A stretch of DNA of 64,000 nt from Bacillota bacterium (GCA_023412915.1 JAEZRE010000012.1:1-64000), one strand, 5' to 3'; shown: positions 53,938-62,646, counted from the stretch's first letter. The notes: generated by a model not told the origin, from the letters alone. Made by a program: numbers and translations.

Positions 53938-54132
53938 TCATTCCTCCCAAAATAAATCGTTCAACGTTCTGTTCAATGCCTTGCAAATCTCAATGCAGAG
54001 ATTCAGCGTGGGATTGTAATTCCCGGATTCGATCATACCTATCGTCTGCCTTGTCACGCCCACCTTCTCGGCAAGCTGCTCCTGCGACAAATCACATTCG
54101 ACCCGGGCCATTTTCATTTTTATATTTTTCAT
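53938..54132 (-). CDS. XRE-family regulator
   Basis: A 64-residue protein, nearly all Cro/C1 helix-turn-helix: MKMARVECDLSQEQLAEKVG, VTRQTIGMIESGNYNPTLNL, then CKALNRTLNDLFWEE. This is the common short regulator of membrane-protein pairs in Firmicutes. It is followed after six bases by the DUF6773-like gene. Confidence 0.87.
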   Translation of the reverse strand: MKNIKMKMARVECDLSQEQLAEKVGVTRQTIGMIESGNYNPTLNLCIEICKALNRTLNDLFWEE

Positions 54133-54417
54133 AAGCCCATCCTGATACTCCTCTCACAACTTGATGAACTAATTATATGTTATGCTATACAAAATGTCAA
54201 CTATATCTTGCATATTATATATTATATTTTGCTCACCTATGCTAAAAAACGTCAAACCCTGAAGTGTACCGTACCAACACTTGAATGAATGACGTTTTTG
54301 TTTCGCTGATGTTTCAAGCCTGTTCTACAATGACAAACCTCATGGAAGCACCCTTCAGCTCTTCATTTTTTATTACAAGCTACGAAGCCCTTTCAATTTT
54401 TTTGGCACCCAGCGCCT

Positions 54418-55248
54418 TTATTGTCTCTGTAAGCATGTTATCGGCGTAATGCTTAAAAAACCAAGTATCAGCCTATTCACTGCTTCAGGCTGATCTTGAT
54501 TAGAGTTATGCCCCGCATGATCAATCATATGCAAAGTGATATTACTGTCGTCTTTTGCCCATGGCCCCGCACCCTTTTTTATGTTGCCTAAGTTATCGTC
54601 AACTCCGCAAATCAACAGGACCGGCTGCTTAAACCTGAATGCTGTATCTTCGTGCAGACAGCTGACGAGCATATCCATCATTATATCGACAAACGTTTGC
54701 TTATCAAGCTTGTCAAAGCATGCATAAAGGTAATCCCTTACGCCGTCCTTGTCCGCACTTGCCTTTGCCATCTGTTTTTTAAGCATTTCCCATGGATAGC
54801 AGGCGAACATCAATCTTGAAAATTTCAGCTCCATTTTCTCCATACTCGTCAATTTTCCAGTATTTCTAGCACAATCGATCAGAACCAATTTTTCGACCAG
54901 CCCGGGTGAATTATAAGCGACTTCCTGCGCTAAATTGCCTCCCATCGACTGTCCGATCAGAATTGCCTTGTCTATGTGATACAGTTCATATAGCTTTTTG
55001 CAATCGCTTATCATATCGGAAAACTGAAATATCTTTCCGGATTCCAGTTTGGAAAGGCCATGACCACGGGCATCCCATGCAATGATATTGTATGTTGAAT
55101 CAAATAAACCGTATTGTGATTCAAACATTGTATGATCCACACCTGCCCCGTGGAAAAACAATACCCATTTGTTATCGGTACCTTTCCTGTACCAATAATG
55201 GATATTACAACTTAAATTCTGGAGAACAAGATGCTGTAATTCCTCCAT
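54418..55248 (-). CDS. Alpha/beta hydrolase
   Basis: A 276-residue hydrolase. The oxyanion motif is VLFFHGAGVDH, the nucleophile elbow AILIGQSMGGN with Ser, the acid in LLICGVDDN, and the His in IDHAGHNSNQDQP. It is the last gene of the leftward operon with eda, ridA, ROK and the D-threonine aldolase-like gene. Its substrate is unknown; a lactone or ester from the same pathway is possible. GGAGGG precedes the ATG. The C-terminal 10 residues do not look conserved. Confidence 0.85.
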   Translation of the reverse strand: MEELQHLVLQNLSCNIHYWYRKGTDNKWVLFFHGAGVDHTMFESQYGLFDSTYNIIAWDARGHGLSKLESGKIFQFSDMISDCKKLYELYHIDKAILIGQSMGGNLAQEVAYNSPGLVEKLVLIDCARNTGKLTSMEKMELKFSRLMFACYPWEMLKKQMAKASADKDGVRDYLYACFDKLDKQTFVDIMMDMLVSCLHEDTAFRFKQPVLLICGVDDNLGNIKKGAGPWAKDDSNITLHMIDHAGHNSNQDQPEAVNRLILGFLSITPITCLQRQ

Positions 55249-55296
55249 AAAATTAACCCTCCTTTATAAAAAGCTCTTGTTCGTTTGCAGCTAAAC

Positions 55297-55950
55297 TTAC
55301 AGGGTTGCAGTCCGCGCTTCCTTTATTTTTTTAATAAATTCTTTCGCCGTTTTTGTAACTAAAGCATAATCACCTGCAGCCGCTCCCTTTGTCAAGCTTC
55401 CGCCCGCTCCTACCGCCACTGCGCCGGCTCTGATCCATTCGGCCACATTATCCACGTCGACTCCTCCCGTCGGCATAAGCTCCGCCTGAGGTAAGGGGCC
55501 TTTTATAGCTTTTATGATTTTAGGACCGAACAATTCGCCCGGAAAAATCTTTACAATATCCGCCCCCGATTCCATGCACTCAACAACTTCCTTTACTGTC
55601 ATGGCCCCGGGCATACAGGCGATCTGATACCTGTTGCAAAGCTCAACGGTACCAGCATTGAAGCACGGGCTGACTACATACTGGGCGCCGGAAAGTATGG
55701 CCATCCTCGCTGTCTCAGGGTCAAGCACAGTACCCGCGCCGATGATAATCTCACCGGAATTATATTTTTTAGACAAAGCATTTATAACATCTAGCGTGCC
55801 TGGAACGGTAAAAGTGATCTCTATCGCAGCCACTCCGCCTTCTATGCAGGCATTGGTGATTCTGAATGCCTCACCGGAGCTTTCGGCCCGTACCACAGCT
55901 ACCAGCCCCGTGCTTTTAATTTGTGATATAATTTCATTCTTTCTTATCAT
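55297..55950 (-). CDS. eda: 2-keto-3-deoxy-6-phosphogluconate aldolase
   Basis: A 217-residue class-I aldolase of KDPG/KHG type. VVRAESSGEAFRI, then the catalytic Glu in GVAAIEITFT, VSPCFN, and the Schiff-base Lys in ADIVKIFPG; the end has MPTGGVDVDNVAEW. GAGGAG is seven bases before the ATG at 55950; the GTG at 55965 is not preferred. It lies 12 bases after ridA in the operon. In this setting the enzyme may act on a keto acid from a D-amino acid or aldonate route. That is an inference. Confidence 0.92.
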   Translation of the reverse strand: MIRKNEIISQIKSTGLVAVVRAESSGEAFRITNACIEGGVAAIEITFTVPGTLDVINALSKKYNSGEIIIGAGTVLDPETARMAILSGAQYVVSPCFNAGTVELCNRYQIACMPGAMTVKEVVECMESGADIVKIFPGELFGPKIIKAIKGPLPQAELMPTGGVDVDNVAEWIRAGAVAVGAGGSLTKGAAAGDYALVTKTAKEFIKKIKEARTATL

Positions 55951-55961
55951 GAGTTTTCTCC

Positions 55962-56441
55962 TCACGTATTAGTTGTGTCGTACTCCACAAGCACTTCAAT
56001 CTCGCAGGCGATGTTGCCTGGCAGCGCGTTGGTGCCAATTGCGCTGCGCGCCGGACATCCCGCATCGGAACCGAACAAATCGACCAATAGCTGTGAACCG
56101 CCGTTGACTACCATGGGCTGTTGGTAAAAATCTTCAGTACAGTTTACAAAAGCGAGAACCTTAACAAAGCGTTTTATCCTATTCAGATCGCCCAGTCTAT
56201 TTTCCAAATTGGAAAGCAGATTCAGCATGCAATAGTAAGCCGCTTTTTGACCCTGCTCAATGCTCATATCCCTGCCCAATTTGCCTGTTACAGTGGTGCC
56301 GTCGGAAAGCGCAGGACCGCAGCCGGAGCAGTAAAGCAAACCGTTGCCGAATTCCATCACAGGAGTGTATATTCCACCCTTAGCAGGTGCGGACGGCAGC
56401 GTAATGCCCATTTGTTTCATAGTATCATAGACATTTTTCAT
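55962..56441 (-). CDS. RidA-family (YjgF) enamine/imine deaminase
   Basis: A 159-residue RidA-like protein, slightly longer than the classic 125-130. Its signature ARSAIGTNALPGNIACEIE is near the C-terminus with the Arg used for substrate carboxylate. The fold start FGNGLLYCSGCGPA is clear. Such proteins remove reactive enamines made by PLP enzymes, which fits the D-threonine aldolase-like gene upstream. It shares the operon with eda. Confidence 0.88.
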   Translation of the reverse strand: MKNVYDTMKQMGITLPSAPAKGGIYTPVMEFGNGLLYCSGCGPALSDGTTVTGKLGRDMSIEQGQKAAYYCMLNLLSNLENRLGDLNRIKRFVKVLAFVNCTEDFYQQPMVVNGGSQLLVDLFGSDAGCPARSAIGTNALPGNIACEIEVLVEYDTTNT

Positions 56442-56531
56442 AATGTAATCAACCTTTCTTATTATATTTAAATCGTATATAACAATTTGAATCCGTAAGC
56501 CAGAGTAGAATAAATGTGCTCACCACCATTA

Positions 56532-57644
56532 TTATTTGTCGGCAAGCGCATTGTCGACTTCGCGGGACAGGGCTAGTGAAGTTGCCCCCACAAGGCTCGA
56601 ATTTTCACATGAAGCTCCGTACACCTCGATTTCATGGAGGCACAGGCGACGTATATAGTACCGAACCTTGTCCTGCAGTTCATTACGAAATTCTTTAACT
56701 AAATCACCGCCCAAAATAATATATTTCAGATCGAGCAGATTCGAAATATTGGCAATGGCAAGAGCCAGATGCTGTGCGATATATTCCAAAAGCTCCGCGG
56801 GCTTTTCACCTTTTTTATAGTCAGGAAACCTTTGGCACAATATCTCGTACGAGAGTTGCGTTTCAAACCAGCCTGGCTTTTGTATATTTGTAACGAAATT
56901 GGGGTCAAGCACGAAGTGACCCAGCTCACCTGCAGAAAAACGGCTGCCGATACGAAGCTCGCCGTCAAGTATAATACCTGCTCCAATGCCTTCGCCCGCG
57001 GATATATATACAAGATCCTCCTTTTTCAGCTTACGCAGCACGTATTCTCCCGTCGCCGCGGAATTTACATCATTAAAGCAATAAACAGGAAGACCCATTC
57101 TTTGAGAAAAACCCCGCAGAGTATCGGTAGTCGCATTCCCTATTCGAACGCCCGAAAGCGGACCCAGCTGCAATACGGAATTCTCCGTATCGGAGGAACC
57201 GGGTAAACAGATACCAATTGCAAACAACCCATCTCGCGTTATGTTGTTATCTTCCATCAAATGCGCCAGCATACCGGGTAAACAGTTATTCAGCAGGGCA
57301 TCGAAATCATCGTTTGCAGGCCTTTGACTGAAAGCGAGCTCTTTGCCCCAGTAATCGCAAACGGCCGCCTTGACTGTATTGCCGTTGTAATCGACGCCAA
57401 TACCCAGGATTTTATGAGGGTTGAACTGCAATAACTGCGGTCTTCGGCCTCTAGCAGTCATTTCTTCACCTGACAGACTAACAAAGCCTTTATCCAGAAG
57501 CATATTGGTTATTTTCAATACGGTAGGCATACTAGTGCCTAAGATACGTGCAATCTCAACCCTGGAGATAGTCCCCATATCGGCAATCAGATCAAACACG
57601 TCTCTTCGGTTCAGTCCCTTCATATCACTCTGTACATAAGGCAT
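56532..57644 (-). CDS. ROK-family regulator lacking the zinc motif
   Basis: A 370-residue ROK protein. The N-terminal winged helix (about 10-70, LNRRDVFDLIADMGTISRVE) binds DNA. The sugar-kinase-like body has ILGIGVDYNGNTVKAAVCDY (ATP loop), VYCFNDVNSAATGEYV and AGEGIGAGIILDGEL. GELGHFVLDPN is followed by FVTNIQKPGWFET, where the usual CxCGxxGCxE zinc motif would sit, so all the zinc cysteines are gone. It likely regulates the operon it sits in, whose promoter-operator lies at 59289-59341. GGAGGG precedes the ATG. Confidence 0.88.
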   Translation of the reverse strand: MPYVQSDMKGLNRRDVFDLIADMGTISRVEIARILGTSMPTVLKITNMLLDKGFVSLSGEEMTARGRRPQLLQFNPHKILGIGVDYNGNTVKAAVCDYWGKELAFSQRPANDDFDALLNNCLPGMLAHLMEDNNITRDGLFAIGICLPGSSDTENSVLQLGPLSGVRIGNATTDTLRGFSQRMGLPVYCFNDVNSAATGEYVLRKLKKEDLVYISAGEGIGAGIILDGELRIGSRFSAGELGHFVLDPNFVTNIQKPGWFETQLSYEILCQRFPDYKKGEKPAELLEYIAQHLALAIANISNLLDLKYIILGGDLVKEFRNELQDKVRYYIRRLCLHEIEVYGASCENSSLVGATSLALSREVDNALADK

Positions 57645-57716
57645 CAGCAGCCCTCCTCACAAAAGTTAATTATGATAATAACACAATCGTAATGTCTTTC
57701 CATTCTGGCGGGTACA

Positions 57717-57803
57717 TTATTCCCTTTCTATCAAAATGTCAGCTTGCTTCGGTGCGCAACAGTTTTCATCAACTACATTACCTGCTTTTATCAGCGTTTT
57801 CAT
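57717..57803 (-). pseudogene. 28-codon remnant resembling the start of a D-aminoacylase
   Basis: AAGGAGG, then an ATG at 57803, opens 28 codons, MKTLIKAGNVVDENCCAPKQ and onward to ADILIERE, then a stop. This matches the usual N-terminus of N-acyl-D-amino-acid deacylases and related amidohydrolases (LIKxGxVVDGTGAPxxxADVxIExG). No further part follows; the ROK gene begins 72 bases downstream. The rest of the gene must have been deleted. Confidence 0.65.
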
Positions 57804-57815
57804 CCCGCGTCCTCC

Positions 57816-58940
57816 TTATACCAGCATACCGCGCGCATCAACGGTCTGGCGGGTAAAAGTCCCGTCTTCCTTCAGTAGATAAACAGAGTTTTGCTGGTTT
57901 ATCGCAGTACACACATGAAGTGGAATCAATGTCAGTATATCGCCAACCTTAAGCCCCGTATCGCCTTTTTCGGAGGTTATGATTCCATGCTCCTCATTCA
58001 TTCGAGACAAACAGAGATCCTCACTGCCTTCAACAATGGCGTACCCCTTTGCATAAAGCGGCGGCCGGTTCAATTGGATATCAGAGGGGAAAGTCTTGGT
58101 GCCTCCGTCGATGACGGCGTATTCCTTATGAGGCGTACTCACTACTGTGGCAACATAGCGCACAGCGATCTCATCGGTAATTGCCGCTTGTTCGCTGCAA
58201 AGCAAAGCGTCGTTAAAAATATAGGTGCCCGGACGGATCTCCGTGACATTTCCTGTCCGCGCCACGGCCACTCCCGTGGGCGTAGAGCCTGCACTGACGT
58301 CCCGCAGCTCAATACCATCAGTCCGGATAGCTTGCGCGACGGCAGCCATAATTTCGCCCTCTTCCCTCGCGGCAAGCTGATTGTCCTGTGTCGGTTTGCC
58401 CTGGTAAACCAGACTTTTAAAGGTGAAAATACCAGTAAGACAAAGCCCCTGCAACTTTATCAATGCTTTTGCAAGTTCCACAGCCTGATCAACTGGCACA
58501 CCCGTTCTGCCCGCCCCCGTGTCTATCTCCATACGCACCTCCAGTGTTACGCCTGCGGCACATGCTTCACGATCCAAGGCAACGGCGCCTTCAAGGCTGT
58601 CGACAGCCAATATCAGACGTTTCACCTGCTTATGCAGTGCAATGGCCCGGTTAATTCGAAAAGCACCGACCATGGGATATGCGATGAAAATGTCCTGTAT
58701 CCCACCTTGTGCCATAACCTCTGCCTCGCTGACCTTTGCGCACGTTATGCCGCAAGCACCCGAGGCAATTTGCATACGCGCAAACAATGGCATTTTGTGT
58801 GTTTTTATATGCGGCCTCAAAAGACAGCCGGTCTCATCAGCCATCCGCTGCATAGCGTCAATATTGCGGCGCACCTGCTGTACATCGATAACAAGGCAGG
58901 GCGTTTCCAGTAATGTAAGTTGTTTCGCATTCAGATTCAT
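57816..58940 (-). CDS. D-threonine aldolase/alanine-racemase-fold PLP enzyme
   Basis: A 374-residue fold-type III PLP enzyme. The PLP lysine lies in LLRPHIKTHKMP, and the barrel continues through LEVRMEIDTGAGRTG and LRDVSAGSTPTG. The C-terminal domain carries the metal-site motif LIPLHVCTAINQQ (His-x-Cys), as in D-threonine aldolase or D-serine dehydratase-like enzymes. The exact substrate is not fixed by sequence. AGGAGAG precedes the ATG. It heads the operon with the deacylase remnant, ROK, RidA, KDPG aldolase and hydrolase. Confidence 0.9.
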   Translation of the reverse strand: MNLNAKQLTLLETPCLVIDVQQVRRNIDAMQRMADETGCLLRPHIKTHKMPLFARMQIASGACGITCAKVSEAEVMAQGGIQDIFIAYPMVGAFRINRAIALHKQVKRLILAVDSLEGAVALDREACAAGVTLEVRMEIDTGAGRTGVPVDQAVELAKALIKLQGLCLTGIFTFKSLVYQGKPTQDNQLAAREEGEIMAAVAQAIRTDGIELRDVSAGSTPTGVAVARTGNVTEIRPGTYIFNDALLCSEQAAITDEIAVRYVATVVSTPHKEYAVIDGGTKTFPSDIQLNRPPLYAKGYAIVEGSEDLCLSRMNEEHGIITSEKGDTGLKVGDILTLIPLHVCTAINQQNSVYLLKEDGTFTRQTVDARGMLV

Positions 58941-58950
58941 CTTTTCTCTC

Positions 58951-59157
58951 CTAGCGTAATACAGTTCCGTATTCTCCAGTTGATAATACCTGACGGGTAT
59001 TCCGTGGCCTCTCCAGGGATAGTGCCGTCAAGGCTGCAGGCTCACGCGCGGCAATTAGTACTCCACTATCGATACCGATTACATTATTCCTAGAACTTTT
59101 CTCCATATTAATAAAAAATAGTGGCACTGCTATTGCCACTATACCCGCTACGACCAT
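58951..59157 (-). other. Doubtful 68-codon frame, possible membrane-protein remnant
   Basis: The frame starts with a hydrophobic stretch (VVAGIVAIAVPLFFI) and continues with a chain that has no recognisable pattern. There is no ribosome site and a stop lies three codons before the ATG. It lies in the leader of the catabolic operon. It may be the tail end of a lost permease, because a neighbouring gene of the same operon is also truncated. It may equally be chance. Confidence 0.3.
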
Positions 59158-59288
59158 TACCGATCAAATAAATTGAGGTGCTATATCCTAGAATCCCGCC
59201 TATACGTACATATGCAAAATCCACTTGCTTCTGTCAGGTGTTTCGAGCCCTGTAGTATACTTAATCCTGGAACCTATGTAAAGATTAA

Positions 59289-59341
59289 ATATTTAATTAA
59301 CTAAATTAAATATATGATAACATATAGACATCCCTTGTCAA
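59289..59341 (-). promoter_or_regulatory. Promoter and palindromic operator of the catabolic operon
   Basis: On the minus strand TTGACA (59341-59336) and TATCAT (59319-59314) are 16 bases apart. Directly downstream lies an AT-rich inverted repeat ATATTTAATT-AACTA-AATTAAATAT (59289-59313), which would overlap the transcript start. The position and AT-rich palindrome suit a ROK repressor, and such a gene (56532-57644) lies in the operon. Confidence 0.7.
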
Positions 59342-59611
59342 GAAATCTTCTGATAATACATTTAGACGAGCGCCCCACCTGCTATGCAAGAGTAAATAAA
59401 AAGCCACAGCCGAGATGGGCTGATCGTTGACTACGTCTACTGCTCGCCCTTGCATCCCGGGGCTTAGTTTCTTTGCCTACAACATAAGAAGGGCAATCAA
59501 TTTGGCCGGAAGTGAGAATTTAATGAAGCAATACAGGGTTGATACCCTTAACACTCTCGTTTTTGTTCTAAAAATGCCCCGTAAACGCACAAAAAGATAT
59601 CCGTAAAAACG
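59342..59611. other. Gene-free stretch between operon promoter and tRNA terminator
   Basis: Nothing convincing is seen: no gene, no repeated unit, and no known RNA pattern that I can support. Confidence 0.5.
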
Positions 59612-59642
59612 CTGAAAAGCCTTGCAACGCAAGGCTTTTCAG
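59612..59642 (-). terminator. Terminator of the tRNA-Ser pair
   Basis: CTGAAAAGCCTTGC and GCAAGGCTTTTCAG form a perfect 14-bp stem with loop AAC. On the minus strand it follows the tRNA-Ser genes by eight bases and is trailed by GCGTTTTTA. Confidence 0.9.
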
Positions 59643-59650
59643 ATAATTTG

Positions 59651-59742
59651 TGGCGGAGAAGTGGGGATTCGAACCCCAGCTAGAGTTGCCCCTACTAACG
59701 GTTTAGCAAACCGTCCCCTTCGACCTGCTTGGGTACTTCTCC
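59651..59742 (-). tRNA. tRNA-Ser(GCT)
   Basis: The minus strand gives a 92-base tRNA with GGAGAAG/CTTCTCC acceptor pairing, anticodon loop with GCT (TTTGCTAAA), a long variable arm, T-loop TTCGAAT and an encoded CCA. It reads AGC/AGU codons. Confidence 0.97.
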
Positions 59743-59784
59743 AAGTTCGAAATTTTAGAACCTATTAAATTTATTGTACTGCTG

Positions 59785-59875
59785 TGGCGGAGAGAGTGAG
59801 ATTCGAACTCACGGTAGCCTCGCGACTACGCCGGTTTTCAAGACCGGTGCCTTAAACCAACTCGACCATCTCTCC
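59785..59875 (-). tRNA. tRNA-Ser(TGA)
   Basis: The minus strand gives a 91-base tRNA with GGAGAGA acceptor, anticodon TGA in CTTGAAA, a long variable arm (about TAGTCGCGAGGCTA), T-loop TTCGAAT and an encoded CCA. It lies 42 bases from the other tRNA-Ser and just downstream of serS. Confidence 0.97.
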
Positions 59876-59967
59876 ATTGCTAATCGAGCGACGTACTATA
59901 TTCTACTATACGTCCGCTGCTTTGTCAACACCTTGATGCTGTAAGATTCTGGGGCACGATGGCTTTT

Positions 59968-60004
59968 CCTGGGCCGGATAGGTTATATGCCCTCCGGCCC
60001 CAGG
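59968..60004. terminator. GC-rich hairpin after serS
   Basis: CCTGGGCCGG and CCGGCCCCAGG pair around a 16-base loop just downstream of the serS stop. No strong U-tract follows, so its strength as a terminator is uncertain. Confidence 0.5.
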
Positions 60005-60014
60005 AGTCATCTGC

Positions 60015-61286
60015 CTACTTTATAACTTCGATTCCACCCATATATTTTCTCAGTACTTCAGGAACAACTACTGAACCGTCCGCCTGTTGGTAAGTTTCAA
60101 GGATACATGCCGTTGTTCTTCCGATTGCCACTCCAGAACCATTCAGCGTATGTACCAATTCGGGCTTTTCATTGGGTCCCCTCCTGAATTTTATATCCGC
60201 CCTTCTTGCCTGGAAGGTCTCGAAATTACTACAGGATGAGATTTCTACATATCTGTTATAGCTGGGCATCCATACTTCAATATCGTATGTCATTGCAGAG
60301 GAGAAACCAAGGTCTCCGATACAGAGCTTAACTACCCTGTAGGCAAGTCCGAGCTGCTGCAGCACTTCTTCGGCATCATTGGTAAGCTTTTCAAGTTCCT
60401 CGTAGGAAGTTTCAGGCGTTGTAAACTTGACCAACTCGACCTTGTTGAACTGGTGCTGGCGGATCAGTCCCCTGGTATCCCTGCCCGCGGAACCCGCCTC
60501 AGCCCTGAAGCATGCCGAATACGCTGTATGCATGATCGGCAGGTCTTTAACGTCCAATATCTGCTCCCTGTACATATTGGTAACAGGCACTTCCGCGGTA
60601 GGTATCAGGAAGTATTCTGTATTTGCTACTTTGAAGGCATCTTCTTCAAATTTCGGAAGCTGACCGGTGCCTACCATACTGTTGCGGTGTACCATGAACG
60701 GCGGAAATACCTCCGTGTAACCATGCTTCAAAGTGTGCAGATCAAGCATGAAATTCATCAGCGCACGTTCAAGCCTTGCTCCTGCACCTTTATAAAAAGT
60801 GAATCTGGCGCCGGTAACCTTTGCAGCCGTCGAGAAATCAAGTATATCCCTTGCTTCACCTATGTCCCAGTGAGTCTTGGGTTCGAAGTCAAATTTAACA
60901 GGAGTACCCCATTTCCTTATCTCGAAGTTATCTGCGTCGCTATTTCCCAAAGGCACGCTTTCGTTCGGAACGTTAGGAATCGTTAAAACCAGAGCGTCTA
61001 TCTGATCATCGACTTCCTTTATCTGCTGATCTAGCTCCTTTACTTCATTTGAGAGAGCTTTCATCTCATCCATGAGAGAAGCTACATCCTTACCTTCTTT
61101 TTTATATTGCGGTATCAGCTTCGAATCGGCGTTCTGCTTGCTCTTCATCTGCTCGGTCTTAAAAATAAGTTCGCGCCTTTTCACATCCAACGCCATAAAT
61201 CCATCGATGTCGAATTTACCTTTGCTTTTGAGCAATGCTCTCTGTAAAAGCTCCGGGTTACTGCGTAATTGTTTTATGTCCAACAT
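60015..61286 (-). CDS. serS: Serine-tRNA ligase
   Basis: A 423-residue class-II synthetase. The N-terminal coiled-coil arm that binds the long variable arm of tRNA-Ser lies at about 30-110. Motif 2 is FRAEAGSAGRDTRGLIRQHQ, followed by FNKVELVKF. Motif 3 is LNGSGVAIGRTTACILETYQ. GGGGAGAG precedes the ATG. The two tRNA-Ser genes are just downstream on the same strand. No T-box leader is visible in the 82-base gap upstream, so its control may differ from that of many Firmicutes serS genes. Confidence 0.97.
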   Translation of the reverse strand: MLDIKQLRSNPELLQRALLKSKGKFDIDGFMALDVKRRELIFKTEQMKSKQNADSKLIPQYKKEGKDVASLMDEMKALSNEVKELDQQIKEVDDQIDALVLTIPNVPNESVPLGNSDADNFEIRKWGTPVKFDFEPKTHWDIGEARDILDFSTAAKVTGARFTFYKGAGARLERALMNFMLDLHTLKHGYTEVFPPFMVHRNSMVGTGQLPKFEEDAFKVANTEYFLIPTAEVPVTNMYREQILDVKDLPIMHTAYSACFRAEAGSAGRDTRGLIRQHQFNKVELVKFTTPETSYEELEKLTNDAEEVLQQLGLAYRVVKLCIGDLGFSSAMTYDIEVWMPSYNRYVEISSCSNFETFQARRADIKFRRGPNEKPELVHTLNGSGVAIGRTTACILETYQQADGSVVVPEVLRKYMGGIEVIK

Positions 61287-61368
61287 TTATATTCTCTCCC
61301 CGCTATTAATAATCACATTAATGGTAAAACAATTATAATATAAAAATATTTCTTTGTACAATTTTCCC

Positions 61369-62097
61369 TTAACTATATCTATTTATAAAACTTTTAGCGC
61401 CTTTTAGGTATCCGCTCTCAGGATATTCCTGAACCAGCAGTCTCATATGGTTCACAGCTGCCGTCTTATTCCCCGTCTTAATCTCGGCCCAGGCAAGGTA
61501 GAAAAGACAGTTATCCGAGAAAGTCTCTTTTTTTGCATATCCAAGCGACAGTTCAAGCTTTACCGCAGCTTCCGTATATTTACCCTGCCTGTACAATTTA
61601 TAGCCCTCGTCATACAATAGCTTGCCGGCTTCGCTCCTTACCTTGAGATCCAATGCGTTGAATGCTTCAAGGTCTTTACCCTCAAACAGGCTCGAATCTA
61701 CCGATGCAAGCAATCCTGCTGCTTCGGTTACGTTTCTCTTCATATATTCCGACAATACACTATGAAAGTTTTCTTCGGCCTCGTTTTTTTTCTGCGTTGC
61801 AGCATCCCCCACTGCCTTATCATTATTCAAATCACGGATCATATTCTTTAGTACAAGCGTTTCGTTTTCCAAAGCGCTTATTTGATCATTCAATTTTTGA
61901 TTCATTTCCTGTGCGCTTGAGAAATTCTGCTGATACTTGTTCTTTTCGTTTTCTGTGGTAAAAACCTGGCTCTTGTAAGCGCTCAGATTTTTATTCATTT
62001 TGATCTGGCTCAAGCCAGCAAATAAAAGTACAATAAATGCACTTGTAAAAAGTATGACCGCGTAAAGCCATACGTTCGATTTTTTATTTTCACTCAT
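61369..62097 (-). CDS. Membrane-anchored TPR-like protein
   Basis: A 242-residue protein. A membrane segment near the N-terminus (VWLYAVILFTSAFIVLLFAGL) is followed by a coiled coil (about 40-95) and then TPR-like helices (about 150-240: GYKLYRQGKYTEAAVKLELS and FYLAWAEIKTGNKTAAVNHM). The ATG at 62097 is preferred since AGGGG lies nine bases upstream. It lies between serS and the DUF4446 gene on the same strand, with gaps of 82 and 30 bases. Such proteins often act as scaffolds at the cell envelope. Specific function unknown. Confidence 0.75.
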   Translation of the reverse strand: MSENKKSNVWLYAVILFTSAFIVLLFAGLSQIKMNKNLSAYKSQVFTTENEKNKYQQNFSSAQEMNQKLNDQISALENETLVLKNMIRDLNNDKAVGDAATQKKNEAEENFHSVLSEYMKRNVTEAAGLLASVDSSLFEGKDLEAFNALDLKVRSEAGKLLYDEGYKLYRQGKYTEAAVKLELSLGYAKKETFSDNCLFYLAWAEIKTGNKTAAVNHMRLLVQEYPESGYLKGAKSFINRYS

Positions 62098-62127
62098 TTT
62101 TTTCATCCCCTAAGAAACCTTTTTCGA

Positions 62128-62646
62128 TCACTCAGAATAGCTGTTGGACGTGTGCGTCTTTCTTGCAGTGTCAATAGCTTTAATTTCCTCGGCCGAAAGC
62201 GCATATTTCGATTTGCCGCCCGTAACAGGCTTTGCATATGTTGAAGAGCTGTCCCTCGAGTACAGGCTGCTCAATACAAAACCATCGTCGTTGTTATCAA
62301 GTATTGCAATGGAAAAGCTGAGATCGCTTCCGACATTGTCGAAGGCATTGTATCTAATGACGCCGATTTTCTGAATACAGTAGTACATATTTCTTCTTAT
62401 AGTATTAAGTTGATATTCGATATCCTTGTTCTTGTCGACTATGCCGTTTACTTTGTCTATACAGTCGTTGAGTACATCTTCGATACTTGCTCCGCTCAAT
62501 CCGTTCATGAATTTATTGTATTTGGATTTCAGCTTCTTTATCTTCGACCTGTTCACAAGGTTCATTATGAAAAGTAATAATATAATTAAGAAATTGACCC
62601 CGATCAATATCAGCCATTCATACGAAATTTCAAACAACTCTTCCAT
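62128..62646 (-). CDS. DUF4446 family protein
   Basis: A 172-residue protein with one N-terminal membrane segment (WLILIGVNFLIILLLFIMNLV), a helical region, and a C-terminal domain with VIRYNAFDNVGSDLSFSIAI and GFVLSSLYSRDSS. This is the DUF4446 signature. DUF4446 genes commonly lie next to parB in Clostridia, as here with parS and parB upstream. The role is unknown. Confidence 0.85.
   Translation of the reverse strand: MEELFEISYEWLILIGVNFLIILLLFIMNLVNRSKIKKLKSKYNKFMNGLSGASIEDVLNDCIDKVNGIVDKNKDIEYQLNTIRRNMYYCIQKIGVIRYNAFDNVGSDLSFSIAILDNNDDGFVLSSLYSRDSSSTYAKPVTGGKSKYALSAEEIKAIDTARKTHTSNSYSE

Noticed and set aside
57891..58913. A 340-codon open frame on the + strand
   Set aside because: It lies fully opposite the well-supported PLP enzyme gene, has no ribosome site and no recognisable motif; it is a codon-bias shadow.
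61287..61368. T-box leader for serS
   Set aside because: The gap is only 82 bases and lacks the T-box sequence and specifier hairpin.
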